Positions 39,447-48,107 of a DNA stretch of 64,000 nucleotides are shown here, piece after piece. Origin of the DNA: Streptomyces sp. NRRL S-1022 (lineage in GTDB: Bacteria; Actinomycetota; Actinomycetes; Streptomycetales; Streptomycetaceae); the NCBI RefSeq assembly GCF_000720135.1, contig NZ_JOIU01000032.1:1-64000 (forward strand), in the 5' to 3' direction. The notes under the pieces were generated by a model that was not told the DNA's origin, made no database searches, and saw nothing but the letters and a program-made list of their open reading frames with translations. Every line of letters begins with the position of its first letter. Positions within the stretch are counted from its first letter, which is position 1. A program made the translations under genes and the position numbers.

Positions 39447-40062
39447 GTGCTGTCCCGGTGGTGGGGGCGGGCAGGGTCTCCGTCGCGAAGCCGGGTTCGA
39501 GCGGGGTACCGGCGGAGTTCAGGAGGAAGGCGACCATGTGGTACTGACCGACCAGCATGGTGATCTCGATCAGCTGTGCCTCGTCGTGGCCGGCGGCGAG
39601 TGCCGACCAGGTGGCCGCGGACAGGCGTGCGTCCCGGTGCAGTTCGTCGGCGGCGCGCAGCAGGCAGGCGTCGGCCGGCGTCCAGCCGTGGGCGTCCGGG
39701 CCCGCACCGACCCGCCGGATCTCCTCGTCGGTGACCCCGGCCGCCCTGGCCAGCGGAACGTGCCGCCCCCATTCGTACGCGGCCCGGGTGTTGCGGGCGG
39801 TGCGCAGGATCAGCAGTTCGCGGGTCCGGTCCGGGAGCCGGCCGTGGCGCAGCAGATGGGTGCCGAACGGCAGGAAGTGCCGGAAGAGGCCGGGGTGGCG
39901 CACCAGGGTGGTGAAGACGTTGGCCACACGGCCGTCGGCGTCCCGGGGGATCGGGGCGAGCAGTTCCCGGGCGGGCGGGTCCCAGCCGTCCTCGGGCAGC
40001 GGCGCCAGGCGCGGACCGGTGCCGGCGGCGGGGCGGCGGCGGTGATGGTGCTCGTCGGTCAT
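39433..40062 (-). CDS. Carboxymuconolactone decarboxylase-like (CMD) family protein
   Basis: A 209-residue all-helical protein of the CMD/AhpD-like fold. Marks are LLRHGRLPDRTRELLILRTARNTRAAYEWGRHV and EAQLIEITMLVGQYHMVAFLLNSAG. The CxxC pair of AhpD is absent, which is usual for this subgroup and argues against peroxidase-reductase activity. True CMD enzymes decarboxylate 4-carboxymuconolactone, but subgroup members without nearby protocatechuate genes have unknown substrates, as here. ATG 40062 begins the divergent region with the PucR-type regulator. It is the first gene of the leftward operon. Confidence 0.85.
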   Translation of the reverse strand: MTDEHHHRRRPAAGTGPRLAPLPEDGWDPPARELLAPIPRDADGRVANVFTTLVRHPGLFRHFLPFGTHLLRHGRLPDRTRELLILRTARNTRAAYEWGRHVPLARAAGVTDEEIRRVGAGPDAHGWTPADACLLRAADELHRDARLSAATWSALAAGHDEAQLIEITMLVGQYHMVAFLLNSAGTPLEPGFATETLPAPTTGTAHDDA

Positions 40063-40237
40063 GCGGGTCTCCGTACGGGTCGTCGGGAGGGCGCAGCAGC
40101 AGGGCGGCTCCGGGCACGGCCGGCCGAGAACCTCGCCGCGTGCGCGTCGACGCGGGCACCTGGTGCTGTCGTGCCACTGTGCTTCCGGTGCTCAGGGGTT
40201 GTCGACGGCTCCCTGGCCAAGGCGGCGGGGCGGCATA

Positions 40238-40253
40238 TTGTGCAGGTGTACAA
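40238..40253. promoter_or_regulatory. Imperfect palindrome in divergent promoter region
   Basis: TTGTGCA-GG-TGTACAA is symmetric at six of seven arm positions. It lies 33 bases before the start of the PucR-type regulator and 176 bases from the start of the divergent CMD/SDR operon. This is a likely place for the regulator to control both. Confidence 0.4.
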
Positions 40254-40285
40254 CGGCCGGTGCCGACGGTGCGGAGGTGGGATCG

Positions 40286-41473
40286 ATGCCCGGACAGGCG
40301 GGTGCGGCGGCACCCCTGGAACGGGTCATCGCCGCGATGGCCGCACAGCAGGCGCAGGTGGGCGGCGGGTTGTACGCGGATCTGGTGGGCCACGTGCCGT
40401 CCTACCGCGCGGTCCCGCGGGAACTCCTGGACCGCGTCTGGCAGCGGCACTTCCAGCGGGCCCTCACGGTGCTGCGGGAGGGGACGGTGCCCGCGCCGGA
40501 GGACTTCCGCGAGGCCGAGGTGGCCCGGGACCGGGCCGCCCGGGGCGTGCCGCTCGGCGACGGGCTCCGCGCGTTCCGCCGGGCGCTGGGCGCGATACGG
40601 GATCTGTTCATCGCCGAGGCGACCGGACGCGGACTGGACCCGGGCCTCGTCGTGGACCGCACCAGGTGCCTGTGGGAGCTGGTGGACGTCGCGAGCCTGC
40701 AGATCGCCGCCGTCCACCGGCAGGCGGAGGCCGACTCCGCCGTGTTCGACGCCCGCCGCCGCGCCGACTTCCTGCGCGGGCTGCTGCACGGGACGCTCAG
40801 CGCCGCGGAGATCCACGGCGGCGCGGCGATCTACGGACTGGACGCGTCGCGCCCGTACCGGGCCGTCCGAGCCGTCCCGTACGGCGACGCCGGGCCGGAC
40901 ACGCTGGACCGCTCCCTGGAGTCCCGCGGCCGCAGGAACGGCCGGGGGGCGCTGTTCACCGTGCTGGACGAGGCCGTCGCCGGGGTCGTCGAGGCCAGGC
41001 CGGAGACCGGTGACCTGCAGGTGACGGCGGGGCTCGGCCCACCGACGGCCCTGGCCGCTGCGCACCGCTCGTTCCGCGCCGCCGGCAGGCTGCTGCAAGC
41101 CGCCCGTGCCTACGGTCTGCGCGGCGTGTACGACCTGGGCGACCTGTCCTGGCGGGTGGCGGTCGTCGCCGAACCGGAACTCGCCGAGCTGCTGGTCGAC
41201 CGCTACCTGCGCCCACTGGAGGCGGAGGGGGAGTTCGGCGCGCTCGTCGAGGAGTCGGTGCGGGCCTACCTGGAGGGGGGACGGCGCGTCCGCGACGTCG
41301 CCCGCAGCGCACACGTCCATGTCAACACCGTCCGCTACCGGCTGCGCCGTTTCGAGGAGCTCACCGGCACCAGCCTGGATGCTCCCGACACCGCGGTGGA
41401 GGTCGGCTGGGCCCTGGCGGCACGCGCGCTGAAGACGCCTCCACCGGGCCGGGCTTCCACCGGGTTTCAATAG
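40286..41473 (+). CDS. PucR/CdaR-type transcriptional regulator
   Basis: A 395-residue regulator. The C-terminus is a PucR-type helix-turn-helix (VRDVARSAHVHVNTVRYRLRRFEELTG) seen in CdaR and PucR activators. The middle shows the degenerate GGDEF-like domain typical of the group (LQVTAGLGPPTALAAAHRSF). The N-terminal 150 residues are helical and match the RsbRD-like segment found in actinobacterial members. GGAGGTGG at 40273-40280 fixes ATG 40286; the frame is open to 40061 but that part is in the intergenic region. It is divergent from the SDR/CMD operon, which it probably controls. Confidence 0.87.
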   Translation: MPGQAGAAAPLERVIAAMAAQQAQVGGGLYADLVGHVPSYRAVPRELLDRVWQRHFQRALTVLREGTVPAPEDFREAEVARDRAARGVPLGDGLRAFRRALGAIRDLFIAEATGRGLDPGLVVDRTRCLWELVDVASLQIAAVHRQAEADSAVFDARRRADFLRGLLHGTLSAAEIHGGAAIYGLDASRPYRAVRAVPYGDAGPDTLDRSLESRGRRNGRGALFTVLDEAVAGVVEARPETGDLQVTAGLGPPTALAAAHRSFRAAGRLLQAARAYGLRGVYDLGDLSWRVAVVAEPELAELLVDRYLRPLEAEGEFGALVEESVRAYLEGGRRVRDVARSAHVHVNTVRYRLRRFEELTGTSLDAPDTAVEVGWALAARALKTPPPGRASTGFQ

Positions 41474-41520
41474 GCGAGCGGTGGCCTCGTACAAGGTGGT
41501 GTCCAGCGGTGGAGAAGCGG

Positions 41521-43941
41521 ATGACGGAGCTGAACGAAGGCCACGAGGAACCGTTCGCCCTGCACCTCGCGGCCCTGGCGGTGCTCGACGACCGGGGGGT
41601 CGTGGTCGGGTGGAACCGGCGGGCGCAGGAACTGCTCGGCCATCCGGGCACCGCCGTGCTCGGTCGCCGGGCGTTCGAGGTCCTCGTCGACCCCCGGGAC
41701 CTGCCGGCTGCCAGGGAGGCCGTGGCGAAGTGTAGACGAGCCGGCGGCTGGGCGGGCCTGCTGCCCCTGCGGCACCGCGACGGGCGGCTCGTGGACATCG
41801 GGCTGCGGGCTCGTGCGCTCCCACGCGAGGACGGGGTCCGTGAGTGGGTCCTCGCCGGCGCGCCCGCGGCCGACGTCCTGGAATGGCAGAGAGACCGCGC
41901 GATCGTCGGCGGCCTGTACCGCCGGTGCCCGATCGGCCTGGTCGTCCACGGTCCCGACCTGACCATTCTCCGGGTCAACCGGGCCATCGAACGCTTCACC
42001 GGTATGCCCGCGGCCGACTTCCGGGGGCTGCCCACCGGTTCGCTCCTCATCCCCGACGACGCGCGTGAGGCCGTGGACCGGGTGCGCCAGGTGATGGACA
42101 CCGGCAGGCCGGCGGTCTACTCCGAGCAGTTCGTCCGCCTGGAGTGGGACCCGGCACACGAGCGGGTCGCGATGGTCTCGTCCTTCCCGCTGGAGGACAC
42201 CTCCGGCCGCATCCTGGGTGTGGCCGAGATGATCGAGGACATCACCGAACGTCACCGGGCCCAGCGTCGGCTCGCGCTCCTCGACCAGGCCGGCAGCCGC
42301 ATCGGAACCACCCTCGATGTGGCCGAGACGGCCCGGGAGCTCGCCGAGGTGATGGTGCCCCACCTCGCCGACCACGCGTCGGTGGACCTGCTGTGGCAGG
42401 TGACGCGGGGTGAGGAACCGCTGCGCACCCCGGCCGGCTCCATGGTCCGCCTGGGAGCCTGCGGGACCGGTGCCGGGCAGCCGAACCCGCCCCACCCCCA
42501 GGGCGAGCCCGTGGAGTTCGGTCCCGGCACGCCCCAGGCCAGGTGCCTGGCCGAGGGCCGGGCGGTCCTGGAACCGGTTCTTCCGCCCGACTGGTTCTCG
42601 GTGGCGGGCCGCCGGGGGACCCACGCTCCGGACCTGGGCGTCCACTCGCTGATCGTGGCCCCGCTCGTCGCGCGCGGCCTGGTGCTGGGCGTGATGACCC
42701 TGTGGCGCTCGCGCCGCCCCGATCCCTTCGAGGCGGACGATCTCACCCTCGCCCAGGAACTCGCCTCGCGCGCCGCCGTCGCCATCGACAACGCCCGGCG
42801 CTTCACCCAGCAGCAGCAGACCGCGTTCACCCTGCAGAGCAGCCTGCTGCCCCGGGGCCTGCCGGCCCAGTCGGCCGTCGAGACGGCCGTGAGGTACCTT
42901 CCGGCCAGCGGGGCCCCGGGTCTGGGCGGCGACTGGTTCGACGTCATCCCCCTGTCCGGGGCCCGGGTCGCCCTCGTCGTCGGGGACGTGGTGGGACGCG
43001 GAATCCACGCTGCCGCCACCATGGGCCGGCTGCGCACCGCCGTGCACACGCTCGCCAGCCTCGACCTGGAACCGGACGAGGTCCTCTCCCGGCTGGACGA
43101 CCTGGTCAACCTGCTGGCGGCCGAACAGGAAGCGGCCGGCGAACGGCCGGTGGGCGAGCAGGTCGTCGGCGCGACCTGCCTCTACGTCGTGTACGACCCG
43201 GTCGCCGGGCGCTGCTCCGTGGCCCGCGCCGGTCATCCGCCACCGGTGGTGACCGCTCCGGACGGACGGGTGGCCCCGCTCGACCTGCCCGCCGGCCCGC
43301 CCCTCGGACTGGGCGGCCTGCCGTTCGAGGCCCGGGAGATCGACCTGGCCGAGGGAAGCCTGCTGTGCCTGTACACCAACGGACTCATCGGCGAACGCCA
43401 CATCGACGCCGACACCGCCCTGACCAAGCTGTGTGCGACGCTCAGCCGCCCTGCGGACGCATTGGAACGCACGTGCCAGGCGGTGGTCGACGCGCTCGTG
43501 CCCTCGCAACCCGGTGACGACGTCGCGCTGGTGATCGCCCGCACCCGCATGCTGCCACCGCAGGACGTCGCTTCCTGGCAGCTGCCGCTGGAGCCCGCCA
43601 GCGCCGCCCGGGCTCGGGAGCTGACCTCGGCCAAGCTGACCGAATGGGGCCTGGAGCACCTGGCGTTCACGACGGAGTTGATCGCCAGCGAACTGGTCAC
43701 CAATGTCTACCGGTACGCCAGTGGCCCCGCGACCCTACGGCTGATCCGGGAACGGACCCTGGTGTGCGAGGTCGGCGACACCAGCCACACCTCACCACAC
43801 CTGCGCCGCGCCCGCACCACCGACGAGGGCGGGCGCGGACTGCTCCTGGTGGCCCAGATGGCCGAACGCTGGGGTACCCGCTACACCCGCGAGGGCAAGA
43901 CCGTCTGGACCGAACAGCCCCTGACCGGCACACTGGTCTGA
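41521..43941 (+). CDS. SpoIIE-type phosphatase with two PAS, GAF and HATPase domains; altered metal site
   Basis: An 806-residue soluble protein. A first PAS lies at about 10-100, a second at about 135-240 (IGLVVHGPDLTILRVNRAIE), GAF at about 255-430, PP2C at about 450-665 and a GHKL ATPase to the end (SELVTNVYRYAS and DEGGRGLLLVAQM). In the PP2C domain LGGDWFDVIP, GDVVGRG and PGDDVALVI are intact, but the usual YTDG reads YTNG with Asn620, where an aspartate is normally found. The other four phosphatases in the window keep the aspartate. Phosphatase activity may be reduced or lost. ATG 41521 is preferred, with GGTGGAG upstream. GTG 41509 would add four residues. Confidence 0.88.
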   Translation: MTELNEGHEEPFALHLAALAVLDDRGVVVGWNRRAQELLGHPGTAVLGRRAFEVLVDPRDLPAAREAVAKCRRAGGWAGLLPLRHRDGRLVDIGLRARALPREDGVREWVLAGAPAADVLEWQRDRAIVGGLYRRCPIGLVVHGPDLTILRVNRAIERFTGMPAADFRGLPTGSLLIPDDAREAVDRVRQVMDTGRPAVYSEQFVRLEWDPAHERVAMVSSFPLEDTSGRILGVAEMIEDITERHRAQRRLALLDQAGSRIGTTLDVAETARELAEVMVPHLADHASVDLLWQVTRGEEPLRTPAGSMVRLGACGTGAGQPNPPHPQGEPVEFGPGTPQARCLAEGRAVLEPVLPPDWFSVAGRRGTHAPDLGVHSLIVAPLVARGLVLGVMTLWRSRRPDPFEADDLTLAQELASRAAVAIDNARRFTQQQQTAFTLQSSLLPRGLPAQSAVETAVRYLPASGAPGLGGDWFDVIPLSGARVALVVGDVVGRGIHAAATMGRLRTAVHTLASLDLEPDEVLSRLDDLVNLLAAEQEAAGERPVGEQVVGATCLYVVYDPVAGRCSVARAGHPPPVVTAPDGRVAPLDLPAGPPLGLGGLPFEAREIDLAEGSLLCLYTNGLIGERHIDADTALTKLCATLSRPADALERTCQAVVDALVPSQPGDDVALVIARTRMLPPQDVASWQLPLEPASAARARELTSAKLTEWGLEHLAFTTELIASELVTNVYRYASGPATLRLIRERTLVCEVGDTSHTSPHLRRARTTDEGGRGLLLVAQMAERWGTRYTREGKTVWTEQPLTGTLV

Positions 43942-43970
43942 CCCTCCGGCCGTGCGCCGGGGCGGACCAC

Positions 43971-43994
43971 GGGAGCGGCGCCGTGTCCGCTCCC
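43971..43994. terminator. Hairpin between convergent genes
   Basis: GGGAGCGG and CCGCTCCC form a perfect 8-bp stem with an 8-base loop. It lies 30 bases after the phosphatase stop and 24 bases before the stop of the leftward symporter gene. Confidence 0.6.
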
Positions 43995-44017
43995 CGCAGC
44001 CCGCCCCGCCGCCCCGC

Positions 44018-45634
44018 TCACTCGGCTGCGGCCAGCAGCCGCGCCTCGCTCTCCTCGTACAGCCGCCGGTTCTCGCGGCTCTCGGCGGCGCGGCGCCGGT
44101 GGTCCAGCAGGCTGCCCAGCCAGCCCGCCAGATAGCCGAACGGGACGGAGACCAGGCCGGCGGACTGCAGCGGGAACCACCCGAAGTCCGCGTGCGGGAA
44201 GACGGCGGACGGCGCGCCCGAGACCGCCTTGGAGAAGACCATCAGCACCAGCGCGCACGCCGTGCCCCCGTAGAGGCTGGCGAGCAGACCGGTGCGCGTG
44301 AACCCGCGCCAGAACAGCGAGTACGTCAGCGCGGGGGCGACGGCCGACGCCCCGATGCAGATGGCCAGCGTGGTGAGCACGCCGACGTCCCAGTTCTCGA
44401 CCAGGACGGAGAGCAGGACGGCGACGGTGCCCACCGCCACGCTCGTCCACGCCGCCACCGTCATCTCCGTGCGCGGTGCCGCCCGTTGCCGCCGCAGCGC
44501 GTGGGCGAACAGGTCGTGGGCGAGGGACGAGGCCGCGGCCAGGGTCATCCCCGCGACGGAGGACAGCAGGGTGATGAACACCGTGCCCGCCACGGCCGCG
44601 TAGAGCACCGTCGTGCCCGCGGAGCCGGCGCCGCCGCCGAGCACACGGGACAGCATGAGGACCGACGTCCTGCCGTGCGGATCGGCCGCCGTGATGGACT
44701 GCGATCCCACCAGCGCCGCCGCGCCCGTACCCATGACGATGACGAGCAGGCAGAACGTGGTGACCGTGGCGACCGCCCACGACATGGAGCGGCGCACGGC
44801 GGGCACGTCGCGTGCGGAGTACAGCCGCATGGTGATGTGCGGCAGGCAGGCCGCGCCGAGGATCACGGTGATCTGCAGGCCGGCGAAGTCCAGCCGCTGC
44901 GCCGCCGAGGTGCCCAGCTGGAGGCCCTGGCGGAGGAACGCCGGGCCCGTGCCGGTGCCCCGCTCGGCGGCCCGGAGCACCTCGCCGGGGCTCCAGTCGA
45001 AGCGGTGGAGGACCAGGGCGGCGACGGTGAGGCTGGTGCCGAGCAGCAGCACGATCTTGATCATCTGGACCAGTGCGGTGCCCCGCATGCCGCCGATCGC
45101 CGCGTAGATGACCATCAGGGTGCCGACGAGGACGATGCATATCGTCCTGGCGCCGGATTCGTGCGACATGCCCAGGATGAAGGTGAGCAGCGACCCGGCC
45201 CCCGAGAGCTGGACGACCAGGAAGGGCAGGGTCGCCGAGAGCGTCACCACACAGGAGGCGATGCGCACGGCCCGCCCGGGCATGGTGCGGGCCAGTACGT
45301 CGCCCATGGTGAAGCTGCCGGCGTTGCGCAGCGGCTCGGCCAGCAGGAACATCAGCAGCACCAGGGACAGAGCGGTACTGACCGCGAGGACGTAGCCGTC
45401 GTAGCCGGCGAGCGCGATGATGCCGGTGGTGCTCAGCACCGTGGCCGCGGAGATGTAGTCCCCCGCGATCGCCAGGCCGTTCTTGAGCGGGGTGAGTGAG
45501 CGGTAGCCGGTGTAGAAGTTCGTCAGGTCGTCCCGGTCCGGCCCCGCCATCACGCACATCAGCAGGGTGAGCGTCACCAGGGTGGTGAACAGGACCAGGA
45601 CCAGTGCCTGGGTCCCCGAGCCGTAGTCGTTCAT
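44018..45634 (-). CDS. Sodium:solute symporter, ActP/acetate-permease-like
   Basis: A 538-residue membrane protein of the SSS family with about thirteen transmembrane helices. The opening segment NFYTGYRSLTPLKNGLAIAGDYISAATVLSTTGIIALAGYDG is characteristic of ActP-like carboxylate symporters, with sodium-site residues in the broken first helix. Later helices include GRAVRIASCVVTLSATLPF and MTLAAASSLAHDLFAHALRR. It should import acetate or a related short carboxylate with Na+. ATG 45634 overlaps the stop of the DUF485 gene (ATGA), a pairing seen throughout bacteria for acetate permeases. The cargo is not certain. Confidence 0.88.
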   Translation of the reverse strand: MNDYGSGTQALVLVLFTTLVTLTLLMCVMAGPDRDDLTNFYTGYRSLTPLKNGLAIAGDYISAATVLSTTGIIALAGYDGYVLAVSTALSLVLLMFLLAEPLRNAGSFTMGDVLARTMPGRAVRIASCVVTLSATLPFLVVQLSGAGSLLTFILGMSHESGARTICIVLVGTLMVIYAAIGGMRGTALVQMIKIVLLLGTSLTVAALVLHRFDWSPGEVLRAAERGTGTGPAFLRQGLQLGTSAAQRLDFAGLQITVILGAACLPHITMRLYSARDVPAVRRSMSWAVATVTTFCLLVIVMGTGAAALVGSQSITAADPHGRTSVLMLSRVLGGGAGSAGTTVLYAAVAGTVFITLLSSVAGMTLAAASSLAHDLFAHALRRQRAAPRTEMTVAAWTSVAVGTVAVLLSVLVENWDVGVLTTLAICIGASAVAPALTYSLFWRGFTRTGLLASLYGGTACALVLMVFSKAVSGAPSAVFPHADFGWFPLQSAGLVSVPFGYLAGWLGSLLDHRRRAAESRENRRLYEESEARLLAAAE

Positions 45635-46083
45635 CCCGCCACCCCGGCATCCCGCGCAGGCCGGACGGATCTCTCCCTGACCGCCTGCGCCAGCGGGTCC
45701 ACGGAGCGCCGTGCGCTGCGCCCGTACCAGAAGACGGCCGCGAAGGTGACGAGGAGCTGGAGGATCCCCATGCCCATGCCCAGGCTCAGCGCCCCGGCGA
45801 TCTCGGAACCCATCAGGTCCGGCGCCCAGCAGGACAGCAGCACGTAGGCCACGAACGAGCCGAGCGCGGCGAGCGTCGAGACCCGGCGCAGCCCCCGGTA
45901 GGCCGAGCGGAGGGCGGTGAGGTCGGGGCCGGGCGGCTGGGGCTGGAGCACGTGCGGCGGGCGGTGCCCGGCCTGGCCGTACGGGTCGTAGGGGGCGTAC
46001 GCGGGGGCGTCGTACCGCCAGGGATCGCGCTGCGTCCGTCCCGGCGGTGCTGTCGGCGGGTACCGGTCGTCGGGGTGTGTCAT
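45631..46083 (-). CDS. DUF485-family small membrane protein
   Basis: A 150-residue protein. The first 65 residues are Pro/Tyr-rich and soluble, then a short basic segment (LRSAYRGLRRVSTLAA) leads into two transmembrane helices (ALGSFVAYVLLSCWA and LSLGMGMGILQLLVTFAAVFWYG) and a basic tail. This matches DUF485 (YjcH-like) proteins, which are co-encoded with ActP-type symporters and may be accessory subunits. ATG 46083 is the first start with family-like sequence. It is the first gene of the leftward operon and faces the MDR oxidoreductase across a 195-base region with repeated operator-like sites. Confidence 0.82.
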   Translation of the reverse strand: MTHPDDRYPPTAPPGRTQRDPWRYDAPAYAPYDPYGQAGHRPPHVLQPQPPGPDLTALRSAYRGLRRVSTLAALGSFVAYVLLSCWAPDLMGSEIAGALSLGMGMGILQLLVTFAAVFWYGRSARRSVDPLAQAVRERSVRPARDAGVAG

Positions 46084-46151
46084 CGCATGGCCTTCCGGTG
46101 CTGCTCGGGTCCGTGGGAGGTGGCGGTGGAGCATCGGTGCGGCGGCGCACG

Positions 46152-46245
46152 ATACCGACTGGTTGGAATGCCTGATAGACCTGTCGAGGTCACCGCTGAA
46201 TGCGTGTGGCGAATGTCACGTGCCAGGCGTACCTACTGGTCGGTA
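46152..46245. promoter_or_regulatory. Two TetR-type operator-like sites in divergent region
   Basis: TACCGACTGGTTGG starts at 46152 and TACCTACTGGTCGGTA at 46230. They share TACCNACTGGTYGG, and the second is a palindrome at 12 of 16 positions. They are 78 bases apart, between the symporter operon and the MDR oxidoreductase, the second ending 33 bases before the oxidoreductase ATG. Motifs of the TACC-N8-GGTA kind are typical of TetR-family repressors. No TetR gene lies in the window. Confidence 0.6.
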
Positions 46246-46278
46246 TGGTCGCGGCAGGCCGTACCAACAGGAGGCGTG

Positions 46279-47286
46279 ATGTCCGCGACCAACCGCCAGA
46301 TCCGTCTGGCAGCCCGCCCCGTGGGTGAAGTGAAGCCCGAGGACTGGGAGCACCGCTCGGAACCCCTCGCGGATCCGGGGCCGGGCCGGTTCGCGGGCCG
46401 TACGCGCGTGATCTCCCTGGACCCGGCCATGCGGGGCTGGCTGGACGACCGTCCTTCCTACCTGCCGCCCGTGGGTCTCGGAGAGGTGATGCGGGCCGGC
46501 TCGGTCGTCGAGGTCACCGCGTCGAACCACCCCGGCTTCCAGCCCGGCGACCACGTGGTCGGCACCTTCGGCGTCCAGGAGTACGTGGTCTCCGACGGCC
46601 GGGGCGCCATGAAGATCGACACCTCCCTCGCCCCGCCCTCGACGTACCTGGGGGCGCTGGGCATGCCCGGCATGACGGCCTACTTCGGGCTGCTGGACGT
46701 CGGCGCGCTCCAGGACGGCGAGACCGTCGTGGTGTCCGGGGCGGCCGGCGCGGTCGGCACCATCGCGGGTCAGATAGCCAAGGCCAAGGGCTGTCGCGTC
46801 GTGGGCATCGCCGGCGGGCCGGAGAAGTGCGCCATGCTCACCGGCGAGCTGGGATTCGACGCGGCGATCGACTACCGGTCCGACGACGTCAAGAAGGCGC
46901 TGCGCGAGCACGCCCCCGACGGCATCGACGTCTACTTCGACAACGTCGGAGGCGACATCCTCGACACCGCCCTCACCCGGCTGGCGATGCACGCGCGCGT
47001 CGTGATCTGCGGCGCGATCAGCCAGTACAACAACGCCACGCCGGTCAAGGGCCCCTCCAACTACCTCTCGCTGCTGGTGCGCCGGGCCCGCATGGAGGGC
47101 TTCGTCGTCTTCGACTACGCCAAGCAGTACGCCGAGGCCGCCCAGGAGATCTCCGCCTGGATCGGCGCCGGCCGCATCAAGGTCAAGGAACACGTGGTGA
47201 AGGGCACCGTCGACGACTTCCCCGCCACCTTGCAGATGCTCTTCCGCGGCGAGAACGTCGGCAAGCTCGTGCTGGAGCTGGTGTGA
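46279..47286 (+). CDS. MDR-family NADP-dependent oxidoreductase (prostaglandin reductase-like)
   Basis: A 335-residue zinc-independent medium-chain reductase. Marks are SGAAGAVGTIAGQIAKAKGCRVVGIAGG (cofactor site), FDAAIDYRSDD and VDVYFDNVGGDILD-like sequence (here IDVYFDNVGGDILD), which place it with the leukotriene B4/prostaglandin reductases and CurA. These reduce the double bond of enones. GGAGG directly upstream fixes ATG 46279. Its stop overlaps the start of the SDR gene (GTGA), so the two are coupled. Repeated TetR-like sites upstream suggest induction by a small lipophilic compound. Confidence 0.9.
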   Translation: MSATNRQIRLAARPVGEVKPEDWEHRSEPLADPGPGRFAGRTRVISLDPAMRGWLDDRPSYLPPVGLGEVMRAGSVVEVTASNHPGFQPGDHVVGTFGVQEYVVSDGRGAMKIDTSLAPPSTYLGALGMPGMTAYFGLLDVGALQDGETVVVSGAAGAVGTIAGQIAKAKGCRVVGIAGGPEKCAMLTGELGFDAAIDYRSDDVKKALREHAPDGIDVYFDNVGGDILDTALTRLAMHARVVICGAISQYNNATPVKGPSNYLSLLVRRARMEGFVVFDYAKQYAEAAQEISAWIGAGRIKVKEHVVKGTVDDFPATLQMLFRGENVGKLVLELV

Positions 47287-48101
47287 GCGCCGGCGAGGCC
47301 CTCGGCCGGGGGCGGACGGAGGGCGCCGCGCTGGCCGGCAAGGTGGCGATCGTCACCGGCGCCGCCAGCGGACTGGGCCGGGCCTCGGCACTGGCCCTGG
47401 CGAGGGCGGGCGCGCGCGTGGTCGTCGCCGACCTCGACGCGCAGGGCGGCCGGGAGGTGGCCCACATGGTCGACGGCGAATTCCGCGCCTGTGACGTCTC
47501 CGACCTCGACGCCAACCGCGCCCTGGTGCGGTTCACCGAGGAGCGGTACGGCGGTGTGGACATCGCGCTGCTGAACGCGGGGGTGGCGACCGGTTGCGGC
47601 GTCGGCGAGGACTTCGATCCCGCACGCTACCGCCGGGCGATGGGCGCCAATCTGGACGGCGTGGTCTTCGGGACCCACGCGGTACTGCCCGCGCTGCGGG
47701 CGCGCGGCGGGGGATCCATCGTGGCGACCGCTTCCCTGGCGGGCCTGGCGGCGGTGCCGCTCGATCCGCTGTACGCGGCCAACAAGCACGCGGTCGTCGG
47801 ACTCGCCCGCTCCCTCGGTCCGGCGCTCGCACCGGAGAACGTGCGCTTCAACGCGGTCTGCCCGGGCTTCGCCGAGTCGCGCATCATCGACCACCTGCGT
47901 GGCCTGCTCTCCGAGCAGGGGCTGCCCGTCATCCCGGCCGAAGCCGTCGCGGACACGGTGCTGCGGATCCTCACCGGCGACGGCACGGGGGAGTGCTGGT
48001 TCGTGCAGGCCGGCCGCGAACCGGAGCCGTTCCGCTTCCGCAACGTCCCGGGACCGGCCCGGCCCGCGGACGAGCCGGCCGCCGACGCCTTGGTTCCCTG
48101 A
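47283..48101 (+). CDS. SDR-family oxidoreductase
   Basis: A 272-residue classical short-chain dehydrogenase. It has the cofactor motif TGAASGLGRASALALA, Asp in VVADLD (which favours NAD), the NAG motif in LLNAGVATG, Ser in VATASLAG and Tyr/Lys in YAANKHAVVGL. The usual C-terminal substrate loop (PGFAESRIIDHL) is present. Residues 1-17 before the first strand have no family match, and the GTG start is chosen because of the coupling with the MDR gene. Together they probably act on the carbonyl and double bond of one substrate, of unknown identity. Confidence 0.88.
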   Translation: MSAGEALGRGRTEGAALAGKVAIVTGAASGLGRASALALARAGARVVVADLDAQGGREVAHMVDGEFRACDVSDLDANRALVRFTEERYGGVDIALLNAGVATGCGVGEDFDPARYRRAMGANLDGVVFGTHAVLPALRARGGGSIVATASLAGLAAVPLDPLYAANKHAVVGLARSLGPALAPENVRFNAVCPGFAESRIIDHLRGLLSEQGLPVIPAEAVADTVLRILTGDGTGECWFVQAGREPEPFRFRNVPGPARPADEPAADALVP

Positions 48102-48107
48102 GGAAAG

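Noticed and set aside
39433..40062. AhpD-like peroxidase reductase activity for the CMD protein
   Set aside because: The CxxC pair needed for AhpD activity is missing, and many CMD proteins lack it, so this is neither an AhpD nor a decayed one.
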